This document shows positions 8,928-17,457 of a stretch of 55,244 bases of DNA, one piece after another (the stretch's first letter is position 1; every line of letters begins with the position of its first letter). This DNA comes from Candidatus Obscuribacterales bacterium. Lineage in GTDB: Bacteria > Cyanobacteriota > Vampirovibrionia > Obscuribacterales > Obscuribacteraceae. Position numbers and translations under genes: made by a program. A model generated the notes under the pieces. It did no database searches. It was not told the origin of the DNA and saw nothing but the letters and a program-made list of their open reading frames with translations. The stretch spans positions 1 through 55,244 of the forward strand of contig JAKFUT010000131.1 in assembly GCA_021732565.1 (NCBI GenBank), read 5' to 3'.

Positions 8928-9488
8928 TTAGCCTTTGCGAATGTCCCAAAAATCTTCGCCCAAAATATCCCACGGCAGGCGCTGCTCGTCTGGTTCAGTG
9001 GCGTCGAAGCGCTGATTGACAAAATAAATCATGTTGGCAGGATTCTGCCATACATTCGCCAGCCCGTGTGCCACACCACGGGGAAGATATAAAATTTGAG
9101 CTCGGCCTGCACCCATTACAAACCGCATGGTTGATTTGTATGACGGTGAATTTTCGCGAGCATCGAACAGACCAACCAGCAGTCTGTCGTAAGGCATAAC
9201 AAACCAGACATCTTCCTGATTGTAGTGTAAATGGAACGCTTTGATGGTGCCGGGCAACATCTGCGACCAGGTGGTTTGCCGAACCTTGAACTCAGGAATG
9301 AGAACAAGATGACCATTATCATCCACGCGAACGATTTCGGCCAATGCTCCACCGTCGTCAACGAAACTCTGCAGCGCTATTATCTGCACCCCTTCTATGA
9401 CCGGCTTCTTTTGGTAATCCTGCACGGATAACCCGTCTCGAAATTCTGAGCCAATCGACTCTTTACTTAATGGTTGCAACATCGCCAT
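8928..9488 (-). CDS. RmlC-like cupin (dTDP-4-dehydrorhamnose 3,5-epimerase family)
   Basis: A 186-residue single-domain cupin. Family features are the strand-turn KAFHLHYNQEDVWFV (His86/His88 in the place of the catalytic His region), the segment YLPRGVAHGLANV near 134-145, and PDEQRLPWDI near 166-175, which matches the usual P-D-E-G-R-x-P-W-D ending. Canonical RmlC enzymes have a Y-x-x-T-x-x-Y-Y motif near the active-site Tyr; here the aligned stretch is MIYFVNQRFD, so it belongs to a divergent branch. With rmlA, rmlB and rmlD immediately upstream, it is the only candidate for the third step of dTDP-L-rhamnose synthesis (C3/C5 epimerisation of dTDP-4-keto-6-deoxyglucose). A gap of about 370 bp separates it from rmlD. 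Confidence 0.8.
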   Translation of the reverse strand: MAMLQPLSKESIGSEFRDGLSVQDYQKKPVIEGVQIIALQSFVDDGGALAEIVRVDDNGHLVLIPEFKVRQTTWSQMLPGTIKAFHLHYNQEDVWFVMPYDRLLVGLFDARENSPSYKSTMRFVMGAGRAQILYLPRGVAHGLANVWQNPANMIYFVNQRFDATEPDEQRLPWDILGEDFWDIRKG

Positions 9489-9730
9489 ACGATTATCGAA
9501 TTCTCAAGAAGCTGTAGATTTGTAACTCTAGCTCTTCACCGCGTCAATAAAATTGATACCGGACACGAATCCACGAGAACCGAATGGACGGGCGGGTGCA
9601 AGGCTATACAGTTGAATAAGGATACCAGCGTGCTGCGGGTTAGTCTACTCATTGCTTGAGAGGCATTTACCCAATTGCAGGAATGTGCGCAGCTGAACGC
9701 AGCGCTTCCATTGCGCGCAAGGGTGACTGC

Positions 9731-9774
9731 CAGTGCAATCACAAGGAGGACTGCAGTGCAATCACAAGGAGGAC
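9731..9774. repeat. Two tandem copies of a 21-nt sequence
   Basis: The 21-nt sequence at 9731-9751 recurs exactly at 9754-9774, giving a 23-nt period. Each copy ends in AAGGAGGAC, a strong Shine-Dalgarno-like string on the plus strand, but no credible gene starts after either copy. The second copy forms part of the left arm of the adjacent hairpin. Confidence 0.85.
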
Positions 9775-9799
9775 GGGCCATTCAGGTCCCGTCCTCCTT
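9766..9799. terminator. Perfect 12-bp stem-loop downstream of rmlD
   Basis: The arms AAGGAGGACGGG (9766-9777) and CCCGTCCTCCTT (9788-9799) are perfectly complementary, with a 10-nt loop. It lies about 60 bp beyond the rmlD stop in the 370-bp gap before the RmlC-like gene. No T-run follows on either strand, so a classical intrinsic terminator is not assured; it may be a processing or stabilising structure. Confidence 0.5.
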
Positions 9800-9855
9800 A
9801 GAGACTTACTATTTAATTGTTAGTAGTTGAGCTATCACAGACCGCAACACCTGCG

Positions 9856-10707
9856 TTATGCAAGCTGTCGATCGCGCTTCAGTTCCAGATACATCGCCAG
9901 CGCTTCCTGCCAGGGCACGACTTCACGACCGAGAGTATGAACCAGCGTGGTTTTGTCCAACACTGAATACTTAGGACGCGTTGCCGGGCGAGGCATATCT
10001 TTTGTTTCGATCGGAGTGACCGAAACCTTGAAATCGCTGGCTATCGCTCTGGCAAACTCGAACCAATTGGTTACGCCGCCATCGGTGCCATGATAGACAC
10101 CCCATCTGCCGGTCAGAATGAGATCAGAAATCGTCTCTGACAGAGTCAATGTACAAGTGGGCGTTCCAAATTGATCTGACACCACCCGAAGCGGTTTGCC
10201 GTCTTTGGCCATCTGATGAATCGTGTCTACAAAATTGCGACCGTGCGGACCATAAAGCCAGCTGGTACGAACTATGTAGAAATGGTTCAAATGATGCAGA
10301 ACTGCCCGCTCACCCGCCAGCTTTGATTTTCCGTAAATCGAAAGCGGACGCGTTTGATCCCACGGATGGTACGGGCGATTCTGTTCTCCGTCGAACACAT
10401 AATCCGTACTGACATAAACCATCGGGATGCCTAGCTTATTGCAGCCGACAGCAATGTTTTCAGTACCGTACCCGTTAATGAGATATGCCAGATCCGGTTC
10501 TGATTCCGCCTGGTCTACTTTGGTGTACGCCGCTGCATGAATCACTATTTCAGGACGTTCGGCATCAAGAGTTTCGATCACCTGTGCATAATTGGTGACA
10601 TCCAACTCTTCTTTCGGTAGACCCTTCACTTGATGATCTCTGGATTCCAGACAAGACGTCAGAGCCTTGCCCAACATTCCTCCAGCACCCGTGATCAGTA
10701 CTTTCAT
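9856..10707 (-). CDS. rmlD: dTDP-4-dehydrorhamnose reductase
   Basis: A 283-residue short-chain dehydrogenase of the RmlD family, which reduces dTDP-4-keto-L-rhamnose to dTDP-L-rhamnose with NAD(P)H in the cytoplasm. It begins with the Rossmann motif MKVLITGAGGMLGKAL. It carries IVIHAAAYTKVDQAE near 53-67, the catalytic Thr region VSTDYVFDG near 102-110, and the YGKSKLAGE Tyr-x-x-x-Lys motif near 128-136. The substrate-side segment IVRTSWLYGPHGRNF follows near 145-160. Length is normal. It follows rmlB by 10 bp on the same strand and is probably co-transcribed with it. The hairpin at 9766-9799 follows its stop. Confidence 0.95.
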   Translation of the reverse strand: MKVLITGAGGMLGKALTSCLESRDHQVKGLPKEELDVTNYAQVIETLDAERPEIVIHAAAYTKVDQAESEPDLAYLINGYGTENIAVGCNKLGIPMVYVSTDYVFDGEQNRPYHPWDQTRPLSIYGKSKLAGERAVLHHLNHFYIVRTSWLYGPHGRNFVDTIHQMAKDGKPLRVVSDQFGTPTCTLTLSETISDLILTGRWGVYHGTDGGVTNWFEFARAIASDFKVSVTPIETKDMPRPATRPKYSVLDKTTLVHTLGREVVPWQEALAMYLELKRDRQLA

Positions 10708-10717
10708 CGATTCTCCC

Positions 10718-11776
10718 CTACTTGCCGGCTGCTGTTAACTCGCCACAAGATGCAAACTTGCTATTGTCGCATCCCTTTGTATGTGTGGTTACAGCTTCCA
10801 ACCACTTTTTGTTTTCCAGATACCAACGAATGGTTTGATGTATTCCCGATTCGAAATTGTGGACTGGTTTCCAACCTAACTCTGAACGAAGCTTGGTTGC
10901 ATCGATGGCATAACGACGATCGTGACCGAGCCTGTCTTCAACATACTTGATCAGATCTTCACCTTTGCCCAATTCCTTGAGTATAAGTTTTGTGATTTCC
11001 AGGTTGCGGCGTTCGTTGTGTCCACCCACGTTGTAGACTTCGCCAGACTTTCCTTTATGGAATACCAGGACGATTGCCTGGCAGTGATCTTCAACGTGCA
11101 ACCAATCTCGCACGTTCATGCCATCGCCATAGACAGGAACAGGTTTGTCTTGCAGTGCATTCATGATGAACAAAGGAATCAGCTTCTCGGGATGTTGATA
11201 CGGTCCATAGTTATTCGAGCAGCGGGTGATCATTACCGGCAAGCCGTACGTGTGGAAGTAGGCCCGGCAAAGCATGTCAGCCCCGGCCTTACTGGCCGAA
11301 TACGGGCTGTTTGGCGTCAGCGGAGTCTCTTCCGAGAAGTAGCCTTCCGGACCGAGCGAGCCATAGACTTCGTCGGTGGAAACTTGCACAAAGCGAATCG
11401 GCGCACCGTCACGACGCAGTCCATGCCTGTAAGCAGCCTCCAGCAGGTTCTGAGTTCCCAGCACATTGCTGTGCACAAATACGTCTGGATCAGTTATCGA
11501 GCGGTCTACATGGGTCTCGGCAGCGGCATTGATGATACCGTCTATCCGTCCAAATTTACTGCCGGAGACTATTTCGTCTACCAGCACCTTGTCCTCGATT
11601 CTTCCTTTGACAAAAGTATAACGGGGATCATTTTCGAGGTCTTCCAGATTCTCCCGGTGCCCGGCATAGGTTTCGGCATCCAGGTTGATGACTTTGTAAT
11701 CCGGGTGATTCTTGTGGATGTATCTGATCAGGTTGCTTCCAATAAACCCCAGACCGCCCGTGATGAGAAGTTGCAT
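10718..11776 (-). CDS. rmlB: dTDP-glucose 4,6-dehydratase
   Basis: A 352-residue extended short-chain dehydrogenase, RmlB. It converts dTDP-D-glucose to dTDP-4-keto-6-deoxy-D-glucose using tightly bound NAD+. It shows the NAD motif ITGGLGFIGSNL at the N-terminus, NAAAETHVDRSI near 84-95, the catalytic STDEVYGSLG region and the YSASKAGAD Tyr-x-x-x-Lys motif. The family segments SNNYGPYQHPEKLIPL and VRDWLHVEDH follow, then the characteristic DRLGHDRRYAID. The C-terminal 20 residues (beyond ENKKW) are slightly longer than usual and end in a Cys-containing tail. It lies between rmlA (46 bp) and rmlD (10 bp) in an obvious operon. Confidence 0.96.
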   Translation of the reverse strand: MQLLITGGLGFIGSNLIRYIHKNHPDYKVINLDAETYAGHRENLEDLENDPRYTFVKGRIEDKVLVDEIVSGSKFGRIDGIINAAAETHVDRSITDPDVFVHSNVLGTQNLLEAAYRHGLRRDGAPIRFVQVSTDEVYGSLGPEGYFSEETPLTPNSPYSASKAGADMLCRAYFHTYGLPVMITRCSNNYGPYQHPEKLIPLFIMNALQDKPVPVYGDGMNVRDWLHVEDHCQAIVLVFHKGKSGEVYNVGGHNERRNLEITKLILKELGKGEDLIKYVEDRLGHDRRYAIDATKLRSELGWKPVHNFESGIHQTIRWYLENKKWLEAVTTHTKGCDNSKFASCGELTAAGK

Positions 11777-11822
11777 TTTGAATTCCTCGTTTCTTACCGG
11801 CTTTGAAGTGTGCAGATGGAGA

Positions 11823-12896
11823 TCACACGACCTCCACTTTGCTGTCGTCGCCTAACATGAATTTGTAGGCAACTGGTTTGTGTTGGCTCCGCATCAACTC
11901 AACGTTGACGCCAATGAGACTGTCGACAATGCGACCGTTGAAGTTCTTAATCTGGCAATTCTCTCTTAGAATGCTGTGCTCAATCTCGGCCTGACTGACG
12001 CGTGCACCATCTCCGATCGCGGTAAAGGGACCGACATAGCTATCTTCTAGAATGCAGTTGTTGCCGATTACAGCAGGTCCACGCACAGTGCAATTACGCA
12101 GCACTGATCCTTCACCGACACGAACGCGGCCGGAGATCAGAGTATTCCCCTCAAGCGTTCCCTGCATCACAAACTCAGACATTTCGTCAAGAACGACTCG
12201 GTTGGCTTCCAGCATGTCGTCTTTCTTTCCGGTATCTAACCACCAATTGCTGAGCGTGTGGCTTTCAACATGGAATTTGGTGTCTATAAGCCGTTGAATA
12301 GCATCGGTAATTTCCAGCTCCCCTCGACGACTCGGTTTTATTTCGTCGATAGCGGTATGGATGTTCTTGTTGAACAGATACACCCCGACAAGTGCCAGGT
12401 TCGATTTTGGATTGGCCGGCTTTTCTTCAAGACACAGAATTCGACCATTGCCGTTCAGCTGCGCTACACCGAAAGAGCTGGGATTGGCCACTTCTTTGAG
12501 TAAGATCAAAGAGTCCGCATTCCCGGCGTTGAATCTGTCTACCAGAGGCTTGACTCCATCTTTGATCAAGTTGTCGCCCAGGTACATTACAAAGGTAGAA
12601 TCACCGAGGAACGGGCGAGCCGTTTTTACTGCATGAGCCAGTCCCCTGGGTTCATCTTGAACGATGTATTCGATATGCAAGTCCCATCGTTCGCCGTTGC
12701 CCACGATATCACGCACATCTTGCCCGGTTTCAGGGCTGATGATTATGCCAATCTCTTTTATACCGGCTTCTTTAATCGCCTCGACGGCATAGAAAAGAAT
12801 CGGTTTGTTGGCCACAGGCAACAGCTGTTTTGCGGCCGTGTGCGTAATAGGCCTCATTCTGGTGCCCTTGCCGCCGCTTAAGATAAGTCCCTTCAT
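11823..12896 (-). CDS. rmlA: Glucose-1-phosphate thymidylyltransferase, long form
   Basis: A 357-residue nucleotidyltransferase that makes dTDP-glucose from glucose-1-phosphate and dTTP. The N-terminal catalytic domain has the signature LSGGKGTRMRPITHTAAKQLLPVANKP, the metal-binding MYLGDNLI near 103-110, and LCLEEKPANPKSNLALVGVYLF. The C-terminal ~120 residues are hexapeptide-like turns (GNTLISGRVRVGEGSVLRNC, VIGNNCILEDSYVGPF), a left-handed beta-helix. This marks the long RmlA type found in archaea, actinobacteria and cyanobacteria rather than the 290-residue enterobacterial form. First of the three tightly spaced rml genes and 28 bp downstream of the sugar transferase gene. Confidence 0.94.
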   Translation of the reverse strand: MKGLILSGGKGTRMRPITHTAAKQLLPVANKPILFYAVEAIKEAGIKEIGIIISPETGQDVRDIVGNGERWDLHIEYIVQDEPRGLAHAVKTARPFLGDSTFVMYLGDNLIKDGVKPLVDRFNAGNADSLILLKEVANPSSFGVAQLNGNGRILCLEEKPANPKSNLALVGVYLFNKNIHTAIDEIKPSRRGELEITDAIQRLIDTKFHVESHTLSNWWLDTGKKDDMLEANRVVLDEMSEFVMQGTLEGNTLISGRVRVGEGSVLRNCTVRGPAVIGNNCILEDSYVGPFTAIGDGARVSQAEIEHSILRENCQIKNFNGRIVDSLIGVNVELMRSQHKPVAYKFMLGDDSKVEVV

Positions 12897-12924
12897 AGAT
12901 CCTTCCCGGTGAGAAATCCTACCG

Positions 12925-13617
12925 CTAATATGCGCCGCGACGATTTACGACAGCTTGAACGGTCAGGAAAATAACCTTCCAATCGAGCCAGTAATTCCAG
13001 TGATCGCAGTACCATTTGTCCATTTCAACTTTTACGTCGTCGGGCAGCTCGTCGCGCCCGTTCACTTGCGCCCAACCAGTAATACCTGGTGGAAAGCGCA
13101 ACACTCGCGCCTTCAAACGCATTTCAGTAAGCCCGAACTGATTATACAGGGCGGGTCTGGGGCCCACTATCGACATGTCATCCTTAAGCACGTTGAATAT
13201 TTGAGGTAATTCATCAAGGCTTGTCGCGCGCAAAAATTTCCCGATTTTTGTTACGGGGCTCGGCAGCTTGAGCATTTGATCGGTGGGTAAATTGGGTGTG
13301 CCTTGCCTCATTGTCCGAAATTTAAATATGTCGAAAAGTTCACCATTGCGACCCACTCGCCGCTGGGTGAATATGACAGGTCCTGGTGAATCAAGCTTAA
13401 TAGCGCAGGCAATCAGCAGCATTAAAGGACCTAACGCTATTACTGTGCTTAATGCCATAGCTATATCTGAAGCTCGCTTCCATCCCAACTGAAAATGAGA
13501 CGGTGCGACACCGCCCCCGGCGGGGTCGCCATCCACCGGGAGTTGCCCCGCCTCTTCGAAAGATTGGCTGTGAATACCAGCAGTCTCACGTGGTTTGGTT
13601 TGTGTGGATTCCTGCAC
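12925..13617 (-). CDS. Initiating sugar-phosphate transferase (bacterial sugar transferase family)
   Basis: A 230-residue protein of the WcaJ/WbaP/EpsL catalytic-domain family, which transfers a sugar-1-phosphate to undecaprenyl phosphate to prime a surface polysaccharide. Visible are one hydrophobic hairpin/helix near 52-72 (DIAMALSTVIALGPLMLL), the signature SPGPVIFTQRRVGRNG, the FDIFKFRTM motif and TSLDELPQIFNVLKDDMS with the catalytic Asp-Glu. VGPRPAL and FPPGITGWAQVNGRDEL follow. It is the short form without the N-terminal membrane domain; the first ~45 residues are hydrophilic and variable. The start is a GTG at 13617 behind AAGGTG. First gene of the minus-strand rml transcript. Confidence 0.92.
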   Translation of the reverse strand: MQESTQTKPRETAGIHSQSFEEAGQLPVDGDPAGGGVAPSHFQLGWKRASDIAMALSTVIALGPLMLLIACAIKLDSPGPVIFTQRRVGRNGELFDIFKFRTMRQGTPNLPTDQMLKLPSPVTKIGKFLRATSLDELPQIFNVLKDDMSIVGPRPALYNQFGLTEMRLKARVLRFPPGITGWAQVNGRDELPDDVKVEMDKWYCDHWNYWLDWKVIFLTVQAVVNRRGAY

Positions 13618-13848
13618 TTGCCAGCACCTTAACGATGGTTCATTATGTCAATGCCATTGGGACTTTGTTGATATTGGTTTCAGTCGATTGACTCCAGGCT
13701 GCTTCGCAGCCACCTTGACAGGCGCACAGAGGATAGCACAGCGACGATTTGATTTCATTTACTGATTTTTCGGAGCACTGCTTTCAAGACCTCTTAGCTA
13801 CTTGCTGGTAGAATGATCCAGCTGAGTATTCGGTAAATTATAAACATC

Positions 13849-14910
13849 GTGAAAATACCTCCAGGAAAAGATTTGCAGGACGCAGCGGCAAATGACAGCA
13901 AGTCGGTGAAACTTTCTGTGATTGTAGTCAGCTGGAACGTAGTGAAACTTCTGCGGCGCTGCCTCCAAACGCTGTCAGAAGAGATCGCCGCGGTTGATGT
14001 ACACGGCGTTCACAGTGTAGAAGTTTTCGTTGTAGACAATGCCTCAGCGGATAAATCAGCGCAAATGACGGCTGCAGAGTTTCCGCAGTTCAATTTGATT
14101 GCCAACGACTCAAACAGGGGCTTTGCGATTGCTAACAACCAGGCGATGAAACAATCGTCAGGCGAATACGTGTTGCTGTTAAATCCCGACACGGAAGTAA
14201 TTCCAGGGGCGCTCAAGCGTCTCATCAGCTTTCTGGATGAGCATCACGACGCTGCAATAGTGGCACCGCAGCTATTGAATAGCGACGGAAGCATTCAGCG
14301 CTCATGCCGAGAATTTCCCACTTTTCAAGGAATGCTGTATGAGCTGCTCGGGCTGAGCAAAATGTTTCCATCGCACCCGGTCTTCGGGCGTTACAAAATG
14401 CTGGAGTTTGATCACAGCTATGCACGGGAAGTCGATCAACCAGAAGGTGCGTGCTTGTTAATGCGCCGAAGTGTTATCGATGAGGTTGGCATGCTCGATG
14501 AAGGCTTCTTCATGCTGTTTGAAGAAGTAGATTGGTGCTATCGGATTAAGCAAGCCGGCTGGAGAATTTGGTTTATACCGGAATCAAAAGTCATTCATCA
14601 CTACGGGCAATCAATCAAGCAAGTTAAAGCACGGATGATTCTTTCTTCGCATCGTGGACTGTTTCGCTATTGGAAGAAGCATTTGAATGAAGGACGATGG
14701 TACCTGGAAGTTCCGGTTTATGCGGGGCTGATGGCCCTGGCATGGATTCGCATTGCCAGCCACACCGTCAAAGCAGCACTGGTGGGAACGCACACCGTGC
14801 CAGGACGCATCGAGCAGCCGGTCAATCGTTCATCCACAAGAACCGGGCTAGAAGAGGCTCCGTCCCAAACAGACGAAAGAAATAGTTTGGTAGCATCTGG
14901 ACGGAAATAA
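13849..14910 (+). CDS. Family 2 glycosyltransferase (rhamnosyltransferase-like)
   Basis: A 353-residue GT-A fold enzyme, transcribed divergently from the sugar transferase operon. The catalytic domain shows LSVIVVSWNVVKLLRRCL near 23-40, VFVVDNASADKS near 58-70, NRGFAIANNQAM near 87-98 and the metal-binding LLLNPDTEV near 107-115. The acceptor-side region EGACLLMRRSVIDEVG…FFMLFEEVDWCYRIKQAGW is typical of dTDP-Rha:polysaccharide rhamnosyltransferases. A weakly hydrophobic segment near 290-310 may associate with the membrane. Start is a GTG at 13849. With the rml genes next door, a rhamnosyl or similar transfer in surface-glycan assembly is likely; the donor is inferred. Confidence 0.92.
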   Translation: MKIPPGKDLQDAAANDSKSVKLSVIVVSWNVVKLLRRCLQTLSEEIAAVDVHGVHSVEVFVVDNASADKSAQMTAAEFPQFNLIANDSNRGFAIANNQAMKQSSGEYVLLLNPDTEVIPGALKRLISFLDEHHDAAIVAPQLLNSDGSIQRSCREFPTFQGMLYELLGLSKMFPSHPVFGRYKMLEFDHSYAREVDQPEGACLLMRRSVIDEVGMLDEGFFMLFEEVDWCYRIKQAGWRIWFIPESKVIHHYGQSIKQVKARMILSSHRGLFRYWKKHLNEGRWYLEVPVYAGLMALAWIRIASHTVKAALVGTHTVPGRIEQPVNRSSTRTGLEEAPSQTDERNSLVASGRK

Positions 14911-14953
14911 TGTTTCGTTGGCAATCTCGCTCGCTAGTGCCTGGTTCTCTCTG

Positions 14954-15274
14954 ATGAAGAGCCAGCGAGAACTCTTTCGCGAGAAACAGACAGCACTGGA
15001 AGAGAACAAGCTAGATTTGTTCCGAGCCTTGACGCTTTACGGCGAAGTACAAGAAGCGATCGTTACCAACAACGTGAATCTCGCTTCCGCTCTTTTGCCA
15101 AATTGTCCTCAATGTCAGCGCAAAGTGCAACTAATAGGTTACGGGCTGGTGGAACTGACCGACTCACCGGAAATGCAAGCAAGCCTGCTCACCGTTATTG
15201 AATTTCGGGGTTGCGGGAAAGTAGACGAACTATGGACGTGCTCCGCCTGCAAGCTCGACTTTTACGAAATCTAG
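14954..15274 (+). CDS. Small protein with Cys pairs resembling a zinc ribbon
   Basis: About 106 residues from ATG 14954; a TTG at 14918 would add 12. The N-terminal half is a charged helix (MKSQRELFREKQTALEENKL). The C-terminal half carries CPQC near residue 53 and CSAC near residue 97, spaced as in a zinc ribbon (CPQCQRK … WTCSACKLDF). It follows the GT2 gene by a few tens of bases on the same strand and may be co-transcribed. I do not recognise a named family. Its start is uncertain because no clear ribosome site precedes either candidate. Confidence 0.55.
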   Translation: MKSQRELFREKQTALEENKLDLFRALTLYGEVQEAIVTNNVNLASALLPNCPQCQRKVQLIGYGLVELTDSPEMQASLLTVIEFRGCGKVDELWTCSACKLDFYEI

Positions 15275-15347
15275 CAAGAGAGCAAATTCTTTCCGGAATG
15301 GAAACCAAATTGTCCGATAGCCATGACTAATTTGCGGATCTATTGAA

Positions 15348-15365
15348 CGCACCGGTTCTGGTGCG
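15348..15365 (+). terminator. Short hairpin after the GT2/zinc-ribbon genes
   Basis: CGCACC (15348-15353) pairs with GGTGCG (15360-15365) around a 6-nt loop, about 75 bp past the zinc-ribbon gene stop, followed by a moderately T-rich stretch (15371-15386). A weak intrinsic terminator candidate. Confidence 0.35.
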
Positions 15366-15423
15366 CTTACAGTCTATTTATTTGGTTGGAAGATTAATCC
15401 GTGCGGAGTAACCCGCCTCTAAC

Positions 15424-15442
15424 AATTCTCAAAACGAGAATT
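15424..15442. terminator. Hairpin between convergent genes
   Basis: AATTCTC (15424-15430) and GAGAATT (15436-15442) flank AAAAC. Read on the minus strand it lies 30 bp beyond the stop of the 15472-15822 gene, with T residues in the loop and after the stem. Plausible weak terminator. Confidence 0.35.
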
Positions 15443-15471
15443 CGTAAGCAAATGACGTGGAGGATCTTCCG

Positions 15472-15822
15472 TCACTTATGAGTGAACGCTCTTAAAGTCT
15501 TCCTCTTTGGCGCACGCTTGTGGTTGCTGGCATGATCCGTTTTGTGGCAGATTGTTTTGTCCGGGCAGGTTGCGCCATGATTCTCCAGTTCCGTCGAAAA
15601 ATGGAAAGCCAAACCAGCGACTCCAAGCAACAACAGGGATGATAAGCCGACGCTCTCGATAACAGCTCGACTTATAGATTTTTTCTGTGCCTTTCGACCA
15701 CCGGAGCTGCTATTGGCCCGGCTCGATTTGGATACTGGCAGCGAAGTCCCGGGCACTGAAGCCACTCGTCCATCAAACCAATATGCTCTTACTTCGTTGA
15801 CAGCCACTGTTCTAATCTCCAT
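15472..15822 (-). CDS. Small single-pass membrane protein of unknown function
   Basis: A 116-residue protein with a basic N-terminal half rich in Ser and Lys (SKSSRANSSSGGRKAQKKS), one hydrophobic helix near 57-75 (SVGLSSLLLLGVAGLAFHF) and a C-terminal part with two Cys (ATCPDKTICHK) ending in a Lys/Arg-rich tail. This layout suggests a membrane protein with the basic N-terminus in the cytoplasm and a short outside tail whose two Cys could pair. No family recognised. It stands alone between convergent and divergent neighbours. Confidence 0.5.
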   Translation of the reverse strand: MEIRTVAVNEVRAYWFDGRVASVPGTSLPVSKSSRANSSSGGRKAQKKSISRAVIESVGLSSLLLLGVAGLAFHFSTELENHGATCPDKTICHKTDHASNHKRAPKRKTLRAFTHK

Positions 15823-16096
15823 GTACTACTGAGAGCACAGTTCCGAGAAACGTGCTGGTTACTGCCGGCGCCAACTGGCACTCCATTTCCGTTCTACCAT
15901 GGCTGAGGCCTCTCCTCATCGGCTCAATGGCCTGACTTCGGTCAGCACAATGGAGGATTCTAGAGTACGTACATTGACCGATGAACCAGTCTCCGAAAAG
16001 TACATATTTTTGAAACGCAGTTGACCGTCGCTACCGCCTATGATTTGCCGGTAAAACCACTCCTCCGCAGAATTGCTTACCAGCGAGAACCATCAT

Positions 16097-17428
16097 ATGG
16101 ACAAAATTTCCGGGTTACGCTACCACGGCGCGACCTTCTCCACAGCGTTTGTATTACTGGTTTCAGCGATTGTGTTTCTCGCCATGTCTATGTTTAGCAA
16201 GGAAGCTGATCTCAGTGCCATTGCCGCCATAAAACAGGCAAACCCGGGTCCGTCGCCAAAAATGCTGAAAGCAAATGAAGAAGCCGAGACACGATTTGAA
16301 TTGCATCAAGCATTTACTCAAATACAGGACGCCATCAACTCGTTGCGCGAGATGAAAAATTTCAACGCAGCAACGAAGCTCGACGCAGAGTTCAAAGTGT
16401 TCAAGGAGCAGATGGCGGGACCATACAATGTGCCAGCGACAGGCAGACCCGAAGTTCACGTCATAGGAATAGGGCCGCGCCAGCGACAATATGACGAGAG
16501 CAAAAGCGTAACCATCGACATTGGATACAAAAGCAACCCGATCATTTTAGTTATTAATGCATCACCTCCCGTACTGAACTGTCATCTGCGCATCGCCAGT
16601 GGTGTTCGAATCGCAAAAGTAATCATAGCGGGCGGTACAAGACTAAAGATGCATGGATTCCCACCCGGTATCCCTGTGGAAGAAGGACTGACTTTGCTTC
16701 CAAGCGACAGCGAACTGGCCGTTTATCAAAAGGATGATATACAAATTGGCGAATTTCAGCAGTTGGTACAAAGGAAAACAGGGCTAACTCCCACAGTGTT
16801 TATCTCCGATGCGGGAGATGATGTGTTTGCAATCGGTCCGGCAAACAATGAATGGCGATACCAACATATCCTCAGCCGAATGTCCGCATTAATAGATAAG
16901 GCAACCGTAGTCTTGACCCGCGGGGAAGCTAAGTCTCCCATTCATTATCGAGGTCTGTACACGGAACAACTCGCAGCGTCCGCCTTCGAACTTCCATTCT
17001 TTTCCGGTGCGCCGACATGCGCAGCCGAGTTTGATGAAAACGGACCAATTGAAAGTACACTCAAGAAAATCGACATGCCGGTGGAGGGCAGCGTATTTGA
17101 TCCGAAAACAGACCAATACTTCGCTGTCAACTCCTACAACCTCTATTCGATTAATCCATCCACAGGGCATTGCAAGGCAATCCCACTGCCACCCGGTCCA
17201 CCGCTCGGCTTGCGATTCGTAACCCTGGATTGGCAAGCCGGATGCCTCTACCTTCCTACGGAATCAGCTCTTATACGCTATGACATTCGGTCCGGAAAGT
17301 TTTCGACCACTGGTAAGTTCGATTTTTCATACACTGTGGGAATGGTGTTCTCACCAGCAAATCATTGTTTCTATGAATCCTTGGATATCACTCTGCGTAA
17401 CTTACATTCCTGTCAAGGTTCGAGTTGA
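16097..17428 (+). CDS. Membrane-anchored protein with a C-terminal propeller-like region, unknown function
   Basis: About 443 residues from ATG 16097 (a TTG at 16073 is possible). One hydrophobic helix near 15-36 (TAFVLLVSAIVFLAMSM) anchors or exports it. A helical, Glu/Lys-rich stretch (40-105) follows. Next is a domain that starts EVHVIGIGPRQRQYDESKSV and continues with beta-rich sequence (ILVINASPPVLNCHLRI). The last ~120 residues resemble beta-propeller blades (FDPKTDQYFAVNSYNLYSINPSTGHCK, LDWQAGCLYLPTESALIRYD). The sequence ends abruptly inside such a blade, next to the stop of the convergent gene, so a truncation or frameshift near 17380 is possible. No named family recognised. Confidence 0.7.
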   Translation: MDKISGLRYHGATFSTAFVLLVSAIVFLAMSMFSKEADLSAIAAIKQANPGPSPKMLKANEEAETRFELHQAFTQIQDAINSLREMKNFNAATKLDAEFKVFKEQMAGPYNVPATGRPEVHVIGIGPRQRQYDESKSVTIDIGYKSNPIILVINASPPVLNCHLRIASGVRIAKVIIAGGTRLKMHGFPPGIPVEEGLTLLPSDSELAVYQKDDIQIGEFQQLVQRKTGLTPTVFISDAGDDVFAIGPANNEWRYQHILSRMSALIDKATVVLTRGEAKSPIHYRGLYTEQLAASAFELPFFSGAPTCAAEFDENGPIESTLKKIDMPVEGSVFDPKTDQYFAVNSYNLYSINPSTGHCKAIPLPPGPPLGLRFVTLDWQAGCLYLPTESALIRYDIRSGKFSTTGKFDFSYTVGMVFSPANHCFYESLDITLRNLHSCQGSS

Positions 17429-17457
17429 AGAGCCCCTGATGGCATGTAACAGCTGTT

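Noticed and set aside
10922..11806. Long plus-strand open frame opposite rmlB
   Set aside because: Antisense shadow of rmlB, whose motifs are unmistakable on the minus strand.
17426..17428. TGA ending the 16097-17428 gene as a possible second selenocysteine site
   Set aside because: Only four codons of readthrough before TAA and no family-like continuation.
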